From contig JAIVFJ010000009.1 of NCBI GenBank assembly GCA_025765615.1, positions 496,001 to 560,000 on the forward strand: a DNA stretch of 64,000 nucleotides. Reading direction: 5' to 3'. Positions 10,633 through 21,864 of the stretch are shown in pieces (position 1 is the stretch's first letter; the number at the start of each line of letters is the position of its first letter). A model generated the notes under the pieces. The model worked only from the letters and a program-made list of their open reading frames with translations. It did no database searches and was not told the origin of the DNA. The translations under genes and the position numbers were made by a program. Source of the stretch: Zopfochytrium polystomum (lineage: Eukaryota; Chytridiomycota; Chytridiomycetes; Chytridiales; Chytridiaceae).

Positions 10633-12657
10633 ATGCTCGCCAAGTCCACCCAGCGCGCGATCGCTCTCGTACGCGCACTCCCACCCCAACTCCCACTCCC
10701 GTGCAAGCTCCGCCGCACCAACTCGTGCACACGTCTCATCATCCACTGCCATGCGCATCAGTACTGTTCTGGCACCGCGCGGCAGTTGCAACCCGACCAA
10801 CTGTTCCCATCATGTCCTGTCGGTTTCCTGCACATGCCGAGGACCCTGACCGCTCTGCTCCTGCCCTCGTCACAATCACGCTCAGCCTCGACCGCCTCCG
10901 CTCCCGAATCAATGCAGATGAAGAAGGACCTGCAGGACATGCTCCAACTGGCGACTTCCTGCCGCCGCGCGTGCCAAATCGTCGCTGGAGACCATCGACC
11001 AGCAGGACGACTGGGCGGGGCTGCGAGCGGAGCTTGATCGGCTGCGCGAGGAGATGAAAGTGAGTGTGCTGGTGCAGGCGCTCTTCTTTCGGTGAGGAAG
11101 CGGGAGTGATTTGCTCATAATGATGATTTTTGAATATTCGAATTCCTCCCCTGCAAGTCCGAGACGCTCTGGCAGGACGACGCAGGACGCGCTGCGGAGG
11201 TTCAACGAGCCGCCGCAAGACTTGAAGAGAGGATCAACGCCTACGACGTCTTGAAAGCTGAATTGGAAGAAGGACTCGTCATGATCGGTATGGTGGGTTG
11301 GAAGGGAGGGGACTGATTTAATTTTGTTCGGAGCTCACACGGTTGTTCGGCAAGATATGGCGAGAGAGGAAAGCGACCTCGACCTAGCGAGAGAAGTTAC
11401 GCGGGACATGACCGGCGTTGCGGAGCGCTTAGAGCAAGAGTCGTTTAAAATGATGATGTAAGTCAAACGCCCTGACCAGTGCAAAACACCCGCCTTACGA
11501 GCAGCCGTCAGGTCCGAACCAACCGACAAGAATGGTTGCTTTATCGAGCTTCGAGCTGGAGCTGGTGGACTGGAAGCCTGCGACTGGACTGCAACTCTGG
11601 CACGGTGAGATAGAGGCGATAATAGTAGCAGCGACTCACTTTGTTCTCTGTCCAATTTGCAATGCTCGCCAATTTTCGAATCAGTATGTACGAGCGATGG
11701 GCAGCGGATCACTCACACGACGTTGGCATCGTGGATGAAGGCAAAGGCGATGTCGGATACAAGCACATCACTTTGGAAATTTCGGGTGAGCACGCCTACG
11801 GATGGTGCAAGTACGAGACAGGAGTGCACAGGTTCGTTCGCCTGTCCAAGTTTGGCGAAGCGGTAGGTCCATGAAAACATTTTGAATAGACTAGGCTTTT
11901 TCGCTCACTGTTCACGCTACCTCTGTCCATGTTGCCAATAGAAACGTCAAACGGCTTTCGTGTCGGTCCATGTCTACCCACAGTTGGACGAAGAGATCAT
12001 TTCCGAAAACGAAATCGCGATTTCAAAACACGATATCCGAATCGACGTGATGCGAGCGCAGGGCGCTGGCGGTCAACACGTAAACAAGACGGAAAGCGCT
12101 GTTCGAATCGTTCATATTCCAACAGGGATCACTGTGACGGTGAGGAACGATCATGAAACGAGTGCAAATTAGGCAGATCTGTTTTCTGAACGCGCCCTCA
12201 AAATTCAGTGCCAAAAAACCCGGTCTCAGATAAAAAACAGGGAAACCGCAATGCAAATGCTGAGATCGCGGTTGTATCAGCAGCAGCTTGCAAGCCAGTT
12301 AAGCTCGCCATTGACACATTTGCCGTGTTTACAGCGAGCCGCTCACTTTGGTTGCCTTCCAGAGCCGCCCAAAAAGCAGAGAGTTACGCTTCCCTTCCTG
12401 AGCACTCGTGGGGATCGCAGATACGGTCTTACGTTATGATGCCTTACCAGCTCGTCAAGGACTTGCGCTCTGGGTACGAGCGCACCGACGTTCAGAATGT
12501 TTTGGATGGAGAGCTGGACAAGTTGAGTTATCTTTGTTGTTTTCGGACCCCCGACTGCAAGGCTCGGCCAAAACGATGTTTATTCATTTTGACCTATTTC
12601 ACGAAACTCAGGATCATGGAGGCAAATCTGCTGCATTTTAAACGACAAAAGGCATGA
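10633..12657 (+). CDS. Organellar class-I peptide chain release factor, RF2 type
   Basis: This factor releases finished peptides at stop codons, presumably in mitochondria. Exons: first exon ending at 11,059; 11,158-11,287; 11,355-11,457; 11,512-11,604; 11,685-11,862; 11,942-12,139; 12,209-12,297; 12,363-12,521; 12,612-12,657. Seen in order: helical domain 1 ([13 protein letters not shown]), [26 protein letters not shown], the codon-recognition loop reading [19 protein letters not shown], the catalytic GGQ in [16 protein letters not shown], then [18 protein letters not shown] and VLDGELDK. The last two signatures are typical of RF2 (PrfB), not RF1. The recognition tripeptide, SPF in RF2, is SKF here. 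The N-terminus is uncertain: an ATG at 10,633 opens a Ser/Arg-rich frame suited to a transit peptide, but it is in a different frame from the domain, so a further intron or an earlier exon boundary must exist before 11,000. Confidence 0.9.
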
Positions 12658-12871
12658 TATTCACGAAATGTTCCTCCTATTGAAAAAGATTCTCTGTGAA
12701 CTGCCTTTCATGTTCTTCCGATGATTTATAAGAGTGTTGCATCAATAGATGATGGCTGATTCGGGCAAATTTCCTCAGAGCGTAAACCGCGAGATTTGTC
12801 TTGCCCCAGTCCAATTTACTTATTATTTGCGCGACTGAAAACTGCACACCGTCGATACCAACGTTGCTTGC

Positions 12872-14290
12872 TTACTGTTGTCTGGAGTGCTCGAATTCTT
12901 TGCTCTCCAAAATTGTCGCAGGTTTCCGTGCGGCTTGCAGAAGAGCGAGCACTTTGCGAACACGGTCAGCGTCAGTGAGGAGTACAATACACATCATCGA
13001 TATGGCGGTGAACAGCAGCGACCTGTTGAAGTTTTCGTTTGTGCTAACTTTCCTCACAATGCGAAGCTCTTTGGGGTTGCGCCTACCATGCTTGAAGGTC
13101 GTGGATTAACAATACGACACCTTCCGCAACATTCACCTACCTTTGAATATGTCACCAGTCAGTCCACCTAGAAAGTAAAACCAAGGTGAGTGCTTCCGGT
13201 CCTCGCCTAGAAGCAACATGCCAAAATCAATTTACTCACTGGCCGTAACGTAGAATGTAAACACCGAACCGGAGTAGCATATGCACCGCAAGAAGGACTC
13301 GACGTAGTGGGATGTACCCAACTGGAACGTGCGCCCTTTTCTCAGAAGGCTCAGCATGCGGACTTGGGTCGCGATAAAGAAGCACGTGTCGACAGTGCAA
13401 AGGTAAACTATCGACACAATCGATAGGGTTTGGACCGTCGGATCCACCGTCTGGCCGGAACTTTCCTAAAGTTGAGGGCCGCATTACGAGAGTTGCCATT
13501 CCCACACGATTTCCATACGAGAGACTCCTTACCGTCACGGATATTTGGAAGAATATGAGGCCTGGGAAGGGGAATTCGTTAGAATCGTGCTCGCGTTCGT
13601 CATTTCCTTAAAAGCCGAACCTATGCTTTGGATGTGTCAGCGGGGGCAAAAAGTGGTGAGAGTAAATGACCGCGCACATGTTTATAGCTACTTCGATCGA
13701 GGCAACGACACCAGCAACGATCCACGGCAGCCGATCCGTGCTAGGAAATAGGAGGATTGTGGCTCGGTACGTTCCGTGGTACGCGAATAGGCAGATCTTT
13801 TCCCAAATCAGAATTAGACCGTTGGACGTGCAGCCAGCTACTTACCGCTGTAAGGCAAAAAACTGTCGGTATTCAGGGCCCCGAGGCCAAATTCCTTCTT
13901 AGCTAGGCAGGTCGCAAAGATCGCGAGCGCCACGCGAACCACGCAAAAGTGAGAGACTCACGGTTTGGCAGCGCCTGAACGACCACGGCATCCGGCGTCG
14001 TTCTCACCGAGAACCCGAACCCGTCCGAGACGGCTGCCAGCGCGCACCCGGCGAACCCGAGGACCACGGCCGCCCAAAGCGACACGAACATGTGCCGATC
14101 CTCCACGTGGGACATTTGCTCGCGGTGGCAGACGGCCTTTTTTGAGCGAAACGAGAGTCAAGGACGGAATTGGGGGTAGAGGGTGTGTGTGTTTCCTTTC
14201 AAATATCAAAGGTGAGAAACGCGCTCTCCCTGCTTACCACCGCGAAAATCACGAGCGCACCCGCGAGATCTTCCCTGCTTGTCACGAATC
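12872..14290 (-). CDS. Multi-pass membrane protein, paralogue E
   Basis: This is the inverted paralogue of the gene at 1,945-3,758. Supported minus-strand exons are 14,290-14,238, 14,136-13,962, a segment near 13,750-13,660, one ending at 13,533, 13,450-13,240, 13,167-13,141 and a last exon ending in TAA at 12,872-12,874. Motifs shared with the paralogue are REQMSHVEDRHMF, VAGVVASIEVAINM, TCFFIATQVRML, RCICYSGSVF and VLLTDADRVR. About seven hydrophobic segments are predicted. Exons upstream of 14,290 probably exist, because the first one seen begins at an acceptor (CAATCCCAG); I could not place the start codon. The 3' end converges on the release-factor gene, 214 bp away. Confidence 0.6.
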
Positions 14291-15053
14291 CTGGGATTGC
14301 CCTGAATAAGAGAGCCGTGTGAGACTTGGGCAATGCGACCGTTCGGTCCTCGGCAAGATCAACGCACTGATTTGACATTTTTGAGATCGCGTACTGGAAG
14401 TGATTTTTTGGGGAAAAAAAAAACATACTTTCAAAGCAAGATGCCAGGTTTTTTGCAGGCAGACTTGTATTTGTTTGAAATCGTGCTTACATTTGCGCAG
14501 AAAGTTTTCCTTGGAAATCACGCTTGAGGAGTGCTAGATCAAATTATCTTTGACTTGAACTGCTGGAATGGTGCGCTCCTTCCACCTAGACTTCTACACC
14601 GAAAACCTCCTTTGGTGAAGTGCGGTTTGGAAGCTGTGCAGTATCGTCCTTTCACATCACTTCGACGGAAAGGGTTGAAGGGTAAGAGCAATCGCGTTAC
14701 AAAAATTGATCAGTGCGATAGCTGTGCGACCAACCAACCATCCCGCGAAATGAACAGTAGGGACGTCATGTATGAGCCAAAACACGGAGGGTGTTGTGTA
14801 AACAACATGGCGTCACAAGTTTGGATCCTCATACTTTGAAAGTATTACGGCACGTCATATCGAACACAACGTATCCCTGCCTTAAGAAATGTTCTAAATA
14901 CCCCACTCCGATAACACATAAGAACTGCGTCCAAGTGGCCAGTTCAGCCGAAAATACCGAAATTTGACATTTGTATTTGTGATATCGTCTGCTTACATGC
15001 CCGCACCGGTAATAATTAGTGAAAGACTTGCAATGTTCGAGAATTATTTCAAT
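14291..15053. other. Intergenic, probable 5' exons of paralogue E
   Basis: I found no coding stretch with confident splice sites or homology here. The first exon(s) of the minus-strand membrane gene must lie in or just beyond this interval. CHK1 ends at 15,054. Confidence 0.4.
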
Positions 15054-17426
15054 TCATCGAACCACCTCAAGAAAAGAAGTGGTCACCAAACGATAAAATC
15101 TGTAAACAGTCCATCGTGGTGTCAAGTTTGAATTTTGAAGACTTCAAGCAAAACAGAGCCGGAGCGTTTACCTTTTGAACTCGATAGGGTCGCCCTTTTA
15201 TTTTTCATATTTAGTCCGGTCCTCGTCTTTCCCTCTGAAGCAACCACGCTTACCTTGCTCCGCCAAAATCGAACCATACATCTGTCATTGCATACTGGCT
15301 GAATCAAAATGGAGCCGTTCATTGGGCAGCGCCGACCGTCGACTGTTGAAAATGACATCTTTTCATTTTTTAGTGTGGAAGCAAGGTGAGCGGTTTGATT
15401 GAAACCGAGGGGAGGGCCGTTCACTTGGAGATAATAAGGCAAAACAATTGCTCAGATGCAAACCTTCAACAGCTTGGGGTGCAGCTTGTACCCGACCAGC
15501 AACCGTGCCAAAACGTGTTCGAGCGCCGCAATGATCTGCGAAGGATTCATCCCAGGGGGGCTGATGAAGCGGGTGATTCGATCAGACGATATTAGATCTT
15601 GGAATGGGGTTCTGGTGAGTGCTTGTGCCTGAAACGAAGAGTGGGATTAGCTGCTACGGTATTAGCAAGTTGTGGAAAGAGTCGCACCGTGAAGAAGGAT
15701 GATTGGCTCCAACTTGTCCCGCACGCTCCATTGCCCGCAGCACCTTGAGAGGGTTGCGAGAAAGAAACGACACCAGGCGGTCTTTGGGGTATGGAGCCAT
15801 CGGTCATGTCTGAATCGCCCCTGAACAAATGCGGCTGCGACAGAGGCAGTCTTTTGTATTTTTCGTGACAGCTTCAGTACCAACCCGACAAACAAGTAAT
15901 AGCGGCCACTCACGGTTGAATATCTGCAGACTCTGAGACCATTTCGTTATCTTCACTGAAGTCTGCTGTCCGCCAGGCTGAAACTGAGCGTTCGGTCTCT
16001 GTGGCGGAGCGATGCGCCATTGCTGCACCGAGAGCTGCCGGGTCTCTGCAGCTTCCGTCGTTCGCCAGTAACCGATTATTGCGCCTGAACCAAGAGTCGT
16101 TTCGGATATCTGTTTCTTGAAAACGCCGGTCCTCATCGACGCAGAGCATACCCATCAGAAGCACTATTGCGGTGGGGGATTGGGGCGGAGGCGGAATCGA
16201 CTGAGTGAGGAGGACTGTTGGTGGGTGACTTACCGAGCACATCGTTGGACAGTTGATCCCAAGGATGGAATTTTAGACCCCTGTCGTAACCCTCCAAAAA
16301 TATACTGAATTCGGGATCGTCTGCTGTTGGTTGGGCCCACGCGGTGTTGCCTAGCAGTAACACGTACAGAATGACCCCGCTGGACCAGATGTCCACTCTG
16401 TCTCCGTGGTACCTCTGCAGGAGAATTTCGGGTGCCAAATAAGGGGGTGTGCCGCAAGGCGTCGTCAGGACGCGGGTAACGTTATTGTGGCGAAAGAGAG
16501 TCGCGAGGCCAAAGTCAGATATCTTTAGGTTTCCGCTCTCGTCTATCAAAATGTTCTTTACGATAGCCAGAAGCGGGACACGTGGTAAGTCCCATTGTGG
16601 CATTTTCGCAAAGATCACTGTCAAACCTCTGGCTTGAGATCACGGTGGCAAATTCCTCGCTGGTGAAGGTGCGTCTGCAAGCTCGGTTGTCACTGGTAAG
16701 CAAGGCGACGAGCCGAAAAGATGTGCGTACCATGCCCGAGACCAACTGTGAAAAGTAGAAGTGAGCGAGCTCCTCCCCGACTCCAACGTCCGGTACTGAG
16801 GGAAAGATGCATCATTCAGAGCTGAAACTGGTAGGCCCTGCAGAAGCGATGACGCTGTCTTATTTCAGCCTACCAATCATATCAAACAACTCTCCTCCGG
16901 CGGCGAGCTCCAACACAAGGTGGTAGAACAACTCGTCTTCGTCAGCTCCAATCAGCCGTACGATGTTTGGGTGCCGCGCGTTCTGATGTAAGGCGACCTC
17001 TTTGCGAACGCGCTGGTGCAGATCGGGGAGAGACGATTGCTTCCTGATTGACTTGATGGCGACCGGCATTGCAGTGGACGGGTCAATCGCCATGTGGACG
17101 CTGTTTCGCGGAGCGTGTAAGGTTAACAGAGAGATCCGACATTGATGGGCGGAGTATCCATTCACAGTGTGTGTGTGTGCTAAGAAATAGGAAGCTGCGG
17201 CGCCCTACCACGCGTTGGCGCCCTCCCCGACGAGCTGTCTGATCTCATACCCCGAGACGATGGAGCCCTGCGCGAAGGCGATCTCCCCTACCGCCGCGAT
17301 CGGTGAACGCGTGTCCGCAACGCCGCCGCGATGTCCACCGTCGCGTCCTCGATATCTGTTTTTGATGGCGCTGCCCGCTCGCGTGAGGGATTCCAGCGGC
17401 GACAGATGCGCCGAGTCGGAGGGCAT
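15054..17426 (-). CDS. CHK1: Checkpoint serine/threonine kinase CHK1
   Basis: CHK1 is the effector kinase of the ATR DNA-damage and replication checkpoint. Minus-strand exons: 17,426-17,209; 17,100-16,874; 16,795-16,731; 16,674-16,627; 16,555-16,234; 16,163-15,914; 15,820-15,688; 15,628-15,464; one ending at 15,254; 15,194-15,172; 15,099-15,054. Kinase signatures are the glycine loop VGEGANA, VAIK lysine in MPVAIKSI, ELAAGGELFDM, catalytic loop HRDLKPE, SDFGLATLF and YLAPEIL. CHK1-specific features follow: FRHNN after DFG, HPWDQL, a linker with VSFSQPSQ, and a C-terminal KA1-like domain (DRITRFISPPG, FSTVDGR, GDPIEFKR). Residues 1-40 before the kinase domain form an unconserved Arg/Gly-rich extension. 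The gene is divergent from the 17,896 gene, and about 470 bp separates the start codons. Confidence 0.93.
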
Positions 17427-17895
17427 TATATGTGGGGGCGGGGTTCACCACACGCGGAACAAATTCGGGACAAGTTCGTCCGGAACGGAGTCCAAACCGA
17501 TTAGCACCGAAGACGAAAGACTACGACAACGAGCGGGGCGACTGCGGGAGAGGATCGAACGGACTTTGCATTCATGGCGATTATTTGCACACGCGCATTC
17601 CAGTTGCAGTTACAGCGGCGACAGAGCGGAGCGATTGAATACATTTTGCCAATTTGCGCATGGCAAACTCTGGTGGAGTCTCAACTGGGTTTGCAAGGTT
17701 GACGGGAATCAGACATCCAAGTTGCTCGGTAGCTACTATGCGGTGATATGAATATAAGACCCAATCGAGGAACGGGTCGGACAACAAGCAGGTACACGTA
17801 TGTACTTGTTACATGCGAGCCGGAAGGCACGACACACACACACACAACAAGCGCGAAAATCTTCTTCTGCGCATCACGCAATCAAACATTTAAAC
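17427..17895. promoter_or_regulatory. Divergent intergenic region, CHK1 / PB1-like gene
   Basis: The 469 bp between the divergent start codons must hold both promoters. A CA-rich stretch (cacacacacacacaacaag, about 17,833-17,852) lies just upstream of the plus-strand start. I see no canonical TATA box at a convincing distance from either start. The function is inferred from position only. Confidence 0.5.
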
Positions 17896-20800
17896 ATGGA
17901 CGCCTTCGGCGGCGGTGGCGGCGGTGGCGTTCGACCCAACATCTCCGCCGCCGCCGCCAGGCTACCTCGCACGAAAGCAGCAGACGGACCACCCCCATTC
18001 GGCTTTGGCGGCGGCGGTGACGGCGGCGGCGGTGACGGCGGCGGCGGCGGCTTTGGTAGCAGGGGCTTCCAGGGCCATCTGGATACTGGCGGCGACCCCG
18101 ATGACGATCCCCAGTCATCGCGACGCACCCGATGGGCCATCCCGCCGGGTCGGGTCAGCACCATGTCGTACCCGTCCGTGCTCGACAGCGCGGCGGACGA
18201 CATCTCGTACACGGATGACCTGGGCAGCTACGGCCTCCTTCCAAGCCCCGGCCTCGTGCCGGGCATCGGCACCATGATGCTGAACTACATGGACCAATCC
18301 GAGGGCTATGAAACCGCAGGTGCAGGTGATCTTTACGACGATCCGCCGCTTCCTCCCCCAGAGCCGCTGAGCAGGCTCGTCCTCGAACCGTCCAGAGGCC
18401 TCTTTGCCGAGTCCGTCCCCTCTGCCGCCCGCACCAGCAGCCGATCAACGCCCGTCGACACCGACGCCCCGCCGCTGCGTGTAAGGTCAAAGTCAAAACC
18501 TGCCCCCGAGATGCTGCCCGCCGAGTCAGCTCCGCTCTCGGAACGCTCCAGCAGCCGATCGACGCCCGTCGACACCGACGCCCCGCCGCTCCGGGTGCGG
18601 TCAAAGTCAAAACCTGCCGCAGAAATGCTACTGGCCGAAACGGCTCCGCTCACGGAACGCACCAGCAGCCGATCGACGCCCGTGGACGCCGACGCCTCGC
18701 CGCTGCGTGTGAAGTCAAAGTCCAGAGCCGGAGATCAGCAGTTGGCGGCGCTGACGGAGCGTGACGAGACCGGCCCATCCGGCCAGCTGCTCGCGCCCGC
18801 GGTGCCCGGCGACTGGGCCGACCTGTCAACAAAGAGCGCGGGTCTGCCGACTTCCCCACTGGCCGCTGGCCTGGACGACCAGCAGCAGCAGCGGCAGCGC
18901 CGGAGAAACGGCCGGTCGCCCGAGGACCGCCCGTCCCGGAGCGCCGGCGTCCCCTCCGCCCCGCTGTCGACGGTGGAGTCCGACAGCTACGGCGGCGACC
19001 GCAACAATCGGGATCGGCGCGCGCGGAGCCGGTCGCGGCGGCGGCGGGAGGAGCTCGGGGTGGTGGGCGTGCCGCCGCCCGTCATACCGGAGCGGAAAGA
19101 GTCGCATCAGATTGCGGCGTACGCGACGCTGGGGAGGGGAGCGGGGTTGGCGAAACGGTCGCAGGAAGCGCTCGAGCGCGGCGGTGGTGACGGCAGCGGG
19201 AGTGGCGGCAACGGCGGCAGCAGCAGGACGCTGCCAAGGCATGTTTCGCTGGAAGAGCTGAAGCGGCTGGCGTTAGAGGTGGTTGGGGGCGTGGACGACG
19301 CCGACGACGAGCTAGCTGCTTACCGTGACGTAATGGGTGGCATCGGCGCCAAGAACGCTGGCGCCAAGAAGCTGGACGAAGACACAATCCCGCCACCAGC
19401 CGCAGGAACACTCTCACGACGTGGTCGCGACGAAACCGACGTGCGGGAGCGCATCCCGGCTGCTCGGTCGGCTTCGCGGTCCGGAGCTGTTCGGTCTCCT
19501 TCACGGTACGATCAAGTGGCCGTGGCCGCCCGGTCGCCTTCTCGGTCCGATCAGATGCGGGCTGCCTCTCCACCGCTGCCGCCGCCGCCGCCGCCGAGGG
19601 ATGTGCTCGCGCCGCGAAAGCCGGCGCCGGAGCGGCTGCCCGTTGACGACATTTCGACCCGAACGCTCAACCGCAAGCAGTCCCGCGGCGTCGTCCTCTT
19701 CAGCGCCGTAGAGGAACCCGAACACGTCCGAGAAGGCGACGACGGCAGCGTCCTGCCGTTCGACGGACGGGTTGTTGCCGACGCGTTCGCCTTGCTCGGC
19801 GGCGCGGTGCTCAAGGCCGCCGGCGTTGGTGTCGGCGCGGTCAACAAGGCCGTTGCGGTCGTTGTTGCGCCGTTGGAGATCCCGCCGCTGGCTCAGAGTG
19901 CGGCCGACAGCGCCCCGACGCGAAGCCCGATTCTGTCGCCTGACCGACCGGACCCGGATGAGTGGGTCCCGAACTTTGCAACCAATATCCTGCCCTCGGC
20001 CGCTTCAGATGAGGCGGAATACCCGCCGGTGCCCGCCCCGCGACCGCGGCCGCGCAGAGGGTCCACAAAAGGCGACGCCGGTGCCGTCGTGTCACAAAGC
20101 CGATCGGACCCGCTGCCGCCGTCGCACGTTGACCGCCGCGATGCGGTCGGCGACCGGGATACCATCGACGCCGCCGACTTTCCTCCAACGCCGCCACCGC
20201 GCGCTCGCCGCCGCAAAACGACAACGACAACGACGACAACTTCGGCGCCAACTCCCGACGCCCCGCACCCGTCCACCCACCGCAGGTCTCCCAGCACCCC
20301 GCCCTCCCGCTCCACCGACTCCCCGCCGCCGCCGCCCGGCCCGCCCCCACCACGGCGGCAGCCCAGCGATACCCGGCTTGCGGCCCGCCGCGCCACCACG
20401 ACGACGACGCCGCCGCCGCATCCGCAGCCGCACGGCACGCTGCCCAAGCCGGCGCTCAAGCCCAGCACGCCGCCGTCGGCCGCCGACGTGGCGGCCGCCG
20501 ATCGCGCCGAGGCGCTCGCGAGGGCCAAGCGCGAGGCCGAGGAGCGCGCGCGCGGACGCGCACATGCGCGGGCGATGCGGGCGGCGGTTGTCAGAGCGCG
20601 AAGCGGCGGGCGGGCGGCGGAGGGCGAGGAGGACGCGGTGGGTGTGGTGGATGATGGCGAGGAGGACGAGGAGGAGGAAGTGGACGCGCGGATCCCGCTG
20701 CTCGCGGTGCGGGTGACGGTGCAGAACCCGCCGCCGGGGTATGTGGCCGTCGGCGGCGGCGGCGGCGCGTTCGCGGTGCGTGTTCCCGTGACGGCGTCGT

Positions 20801-21030
20801 TTTCCGAGGTGCGGCGGCTGGTCGAGGAGGCGCTGGACGCGTGGGCGGCTGTGGGCGGCTCAGGCCACGTGGCGGGGAGCGTGAAGCGGATGTGGCGGCA
20901 CGACGAGGAAGGGGAGGACGAAGGGGCTGGGCGCATCCACTTGGGTGATGACGAGGATTGGGCGGTGTGCGTGGAGGAGTCTGCGAGGTCGCGGCGGGTC
21001 GAGGTGGTTGTCGAGGTCGCGTGGCGGTGA
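17896..21030 (+). CDS. Large low-complexity protein with PB1-like C-terminus
   Basis: One uninterrupted exon, 1,044 aa from the ATG at 17,896. The N-terminus is Gly-rich. Residues about 170-282 hold three tandem ~37-aa repeats, each with SSRSTPVD followed by PLRVRSKSK or PLRVKSKSR. The middle is Ser/Pro/Arg-rich with proline runs (PPPPPPP, about residue 560). An Ala/Arg helix (AEALARAKREAEERARGRA) precedes an acidic patch. The last ~110 residues are the only globular-looking part: PLLAVRVTVQ, FSEVRRLVEEALDAW, MWRHDEEG and LGDDEDWAVC. The DDEDW element resembles the acidic OPCA loop of PB1 interaction domains, so a scaffold for oligomerisation or kinase binding is likely. SH3-binding prolines fit a polarity or signalling adaptor, but no named family is certain. 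Confidence 0.7.
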   Translation: MDAFGGGGGGGVRPNISAAAARLPRTKAADGPPPFGFGGGGDGGGGDGGGGGFGSRGFQGHLDTGGDPDDDPQSSRRTRWAIPPGRVSTMSYPSVLDSAADDISYTDDLGSYGLLPSPGLVPGIGTMMLNYMDQSEGYETAGAGDLYDDPPLPPPEPLSRLVLEPSRGLFAESVPSAARTSSRSTPVDTDAPPLRVRSKSKPAPEMLPAESAPLSERSSSRSTPVDTDAPPLRVRSKSKPAAEMLLAETAPLTERTSSRSTPVDADASPLRVKSKSRAGDQQLAALTERDETGPSGQLLAPAVPGDWADLSTKSAGLPTSPLAAGLDDQQQQRQRRRNGRSPEDRPSRSAGVPSAPLSTVESDSYGGDRNNRDRRARSRSRRRREELGVVGVPPPVIPERKESHQIAAYATLGRGAGLAKRSQEALERGGGDGSGSGGNGGSSRTLPRHVSLEELKRLALEVVGGVDDADDELAAYRDVMGGIGAKNAGAKKLDEDTIPPPAAGTLSRRGRDETDVRERIPAARSASRSGAVRSPSRYDQVAVAARSPSRSDQMRAASPPLPPPPPPRDVLAPRKPAPERLPVDDISTRTLNRKQSRGVVLFSAVEEPEHVREGDDGSVLPFDGRVVADAFALLGGAVLKAAGVGVGAVNKAVAVVVAPLEIPPLAQSAADSAPTRSPILSPDRPDPDEWVPNFATNILPSAASDEAEYPPVPAPRPRPRRGSTKGDAGAVVSQSRSDPLPPSHVDRRDAVGDRDTIDAADFPPTPPPRARRRKTTTTTTTTSAPTPDAPHPSTHRRSPSTPPSRSTDSPPPPPGPPPPRRQPSDTRLAARRATTTTTPPPHPQPHGTLPKPALKPSTPPSAADVAAADRAEALARAKREAEERARGRAHARAMRAAVVRARSGGRAAEGEEDAVGVVDDGEEDEEEEVDARIPLLAVRVTVQNPPPGYVAVGGGGGAFAVRVPVTASFSEVRRLVEEALDAWAAVGGSGHVAGSVKRMWRHDEEGEDEGAGRIHLGDDEDWAVCVEESARSRRVEVVVEVAWR

Positions 21031-21277
21031 GGTTGCGGTGCAGCTTGTTTTTCTTCTCTGTTTCTATTTAATCGAGTTAGAGACGCCTTTCTTTTTTTTT
21101 TTTTGCGGGGATGCGGGTGGTTTTAAACCCAATATCAAATAACCATTTACTTTGAAAGTCCCGTTAGCACAGTATACGCAGGTGTCGAGGGGGATCCACA
21201 TCTGGTGTTTCAATCCTGAGACTACAATTACACTTTCTCAGCAGGCTCCTTTTTATGCGTCTCAGGAGTGCCAACAG

Positions 21278-21359
21278 GACAACGTGGCCGAGCGGTTAAG
21301 GCGACAGACTAGAAATCTGTTACGGTTTCCGTGCGCAGGTTCGAGTCCTGCCGTTGTCG
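21278..21359 (+). tRNA. trnS-AGA: tRNA-Ser (anticodon AGA)
   Basis: The acceptor stem GACAACG/CGTTGTC is perfect, with discriminator G. The D arm contains TGGCCGAGCGG (A box). The anticodon stem ACAGA/TCTGT has loop CTAGAAA, giving AGA at 21,311-21,313. There is a long variable arm as expected for tRNA-Ser, and the T arm contains GGTTCGAGTCC (B box). No intron. A T7 run directly after the gene is the Pol III terminator. Its body is almost identical to that of the tRNA-Ser at 43,176; only the anticodon and variable arm differ. Confidence 0.97.
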
Positions 21360-21864
21360 ATAGATTTTTTTCAGGAATATTGTGCATTTCACCCAAAATT
21401 TCCAGCGCAAAAATCAAGGGCATGTGTGGGTGGAGGGAAAAGTTTTCTGGCGCACTCACCCCCGCCAAAGAGTACTCACACCATCCTCCTCTTTTTCCGA
21501 AACCCGCATCTCCAACCGGCAGGCCGTGGAGGCGGCGGTGTCGACACCCACCCAATATTGCTCTCATCGATTCCCCTTTCCATTATTACTGGTTTCCTTT
21601 TGTTCGAAGCATACGACTGGTGCAAAAAAAAGACTGGGATTAGTAAATATTACCGAAAGAAAGGATTAAGAAAAGGCTGGGAATGCTCAATGAGAGTGGC
21701 CGAGCACCTCCTTGAAAGTAAGGAAGCTGTGAAGTTCGTTACGGGAAGGGATGGAGTGAGCGTAGTCTTGCAACGTCGTAGCGGCGATTTGGCAACAGCG
21801 AAAGGCGGGCTGGGGAAAAAGAGAAGTCAAATTCCCAAAAGGTCCGAAGCCCCCACAGCATACA

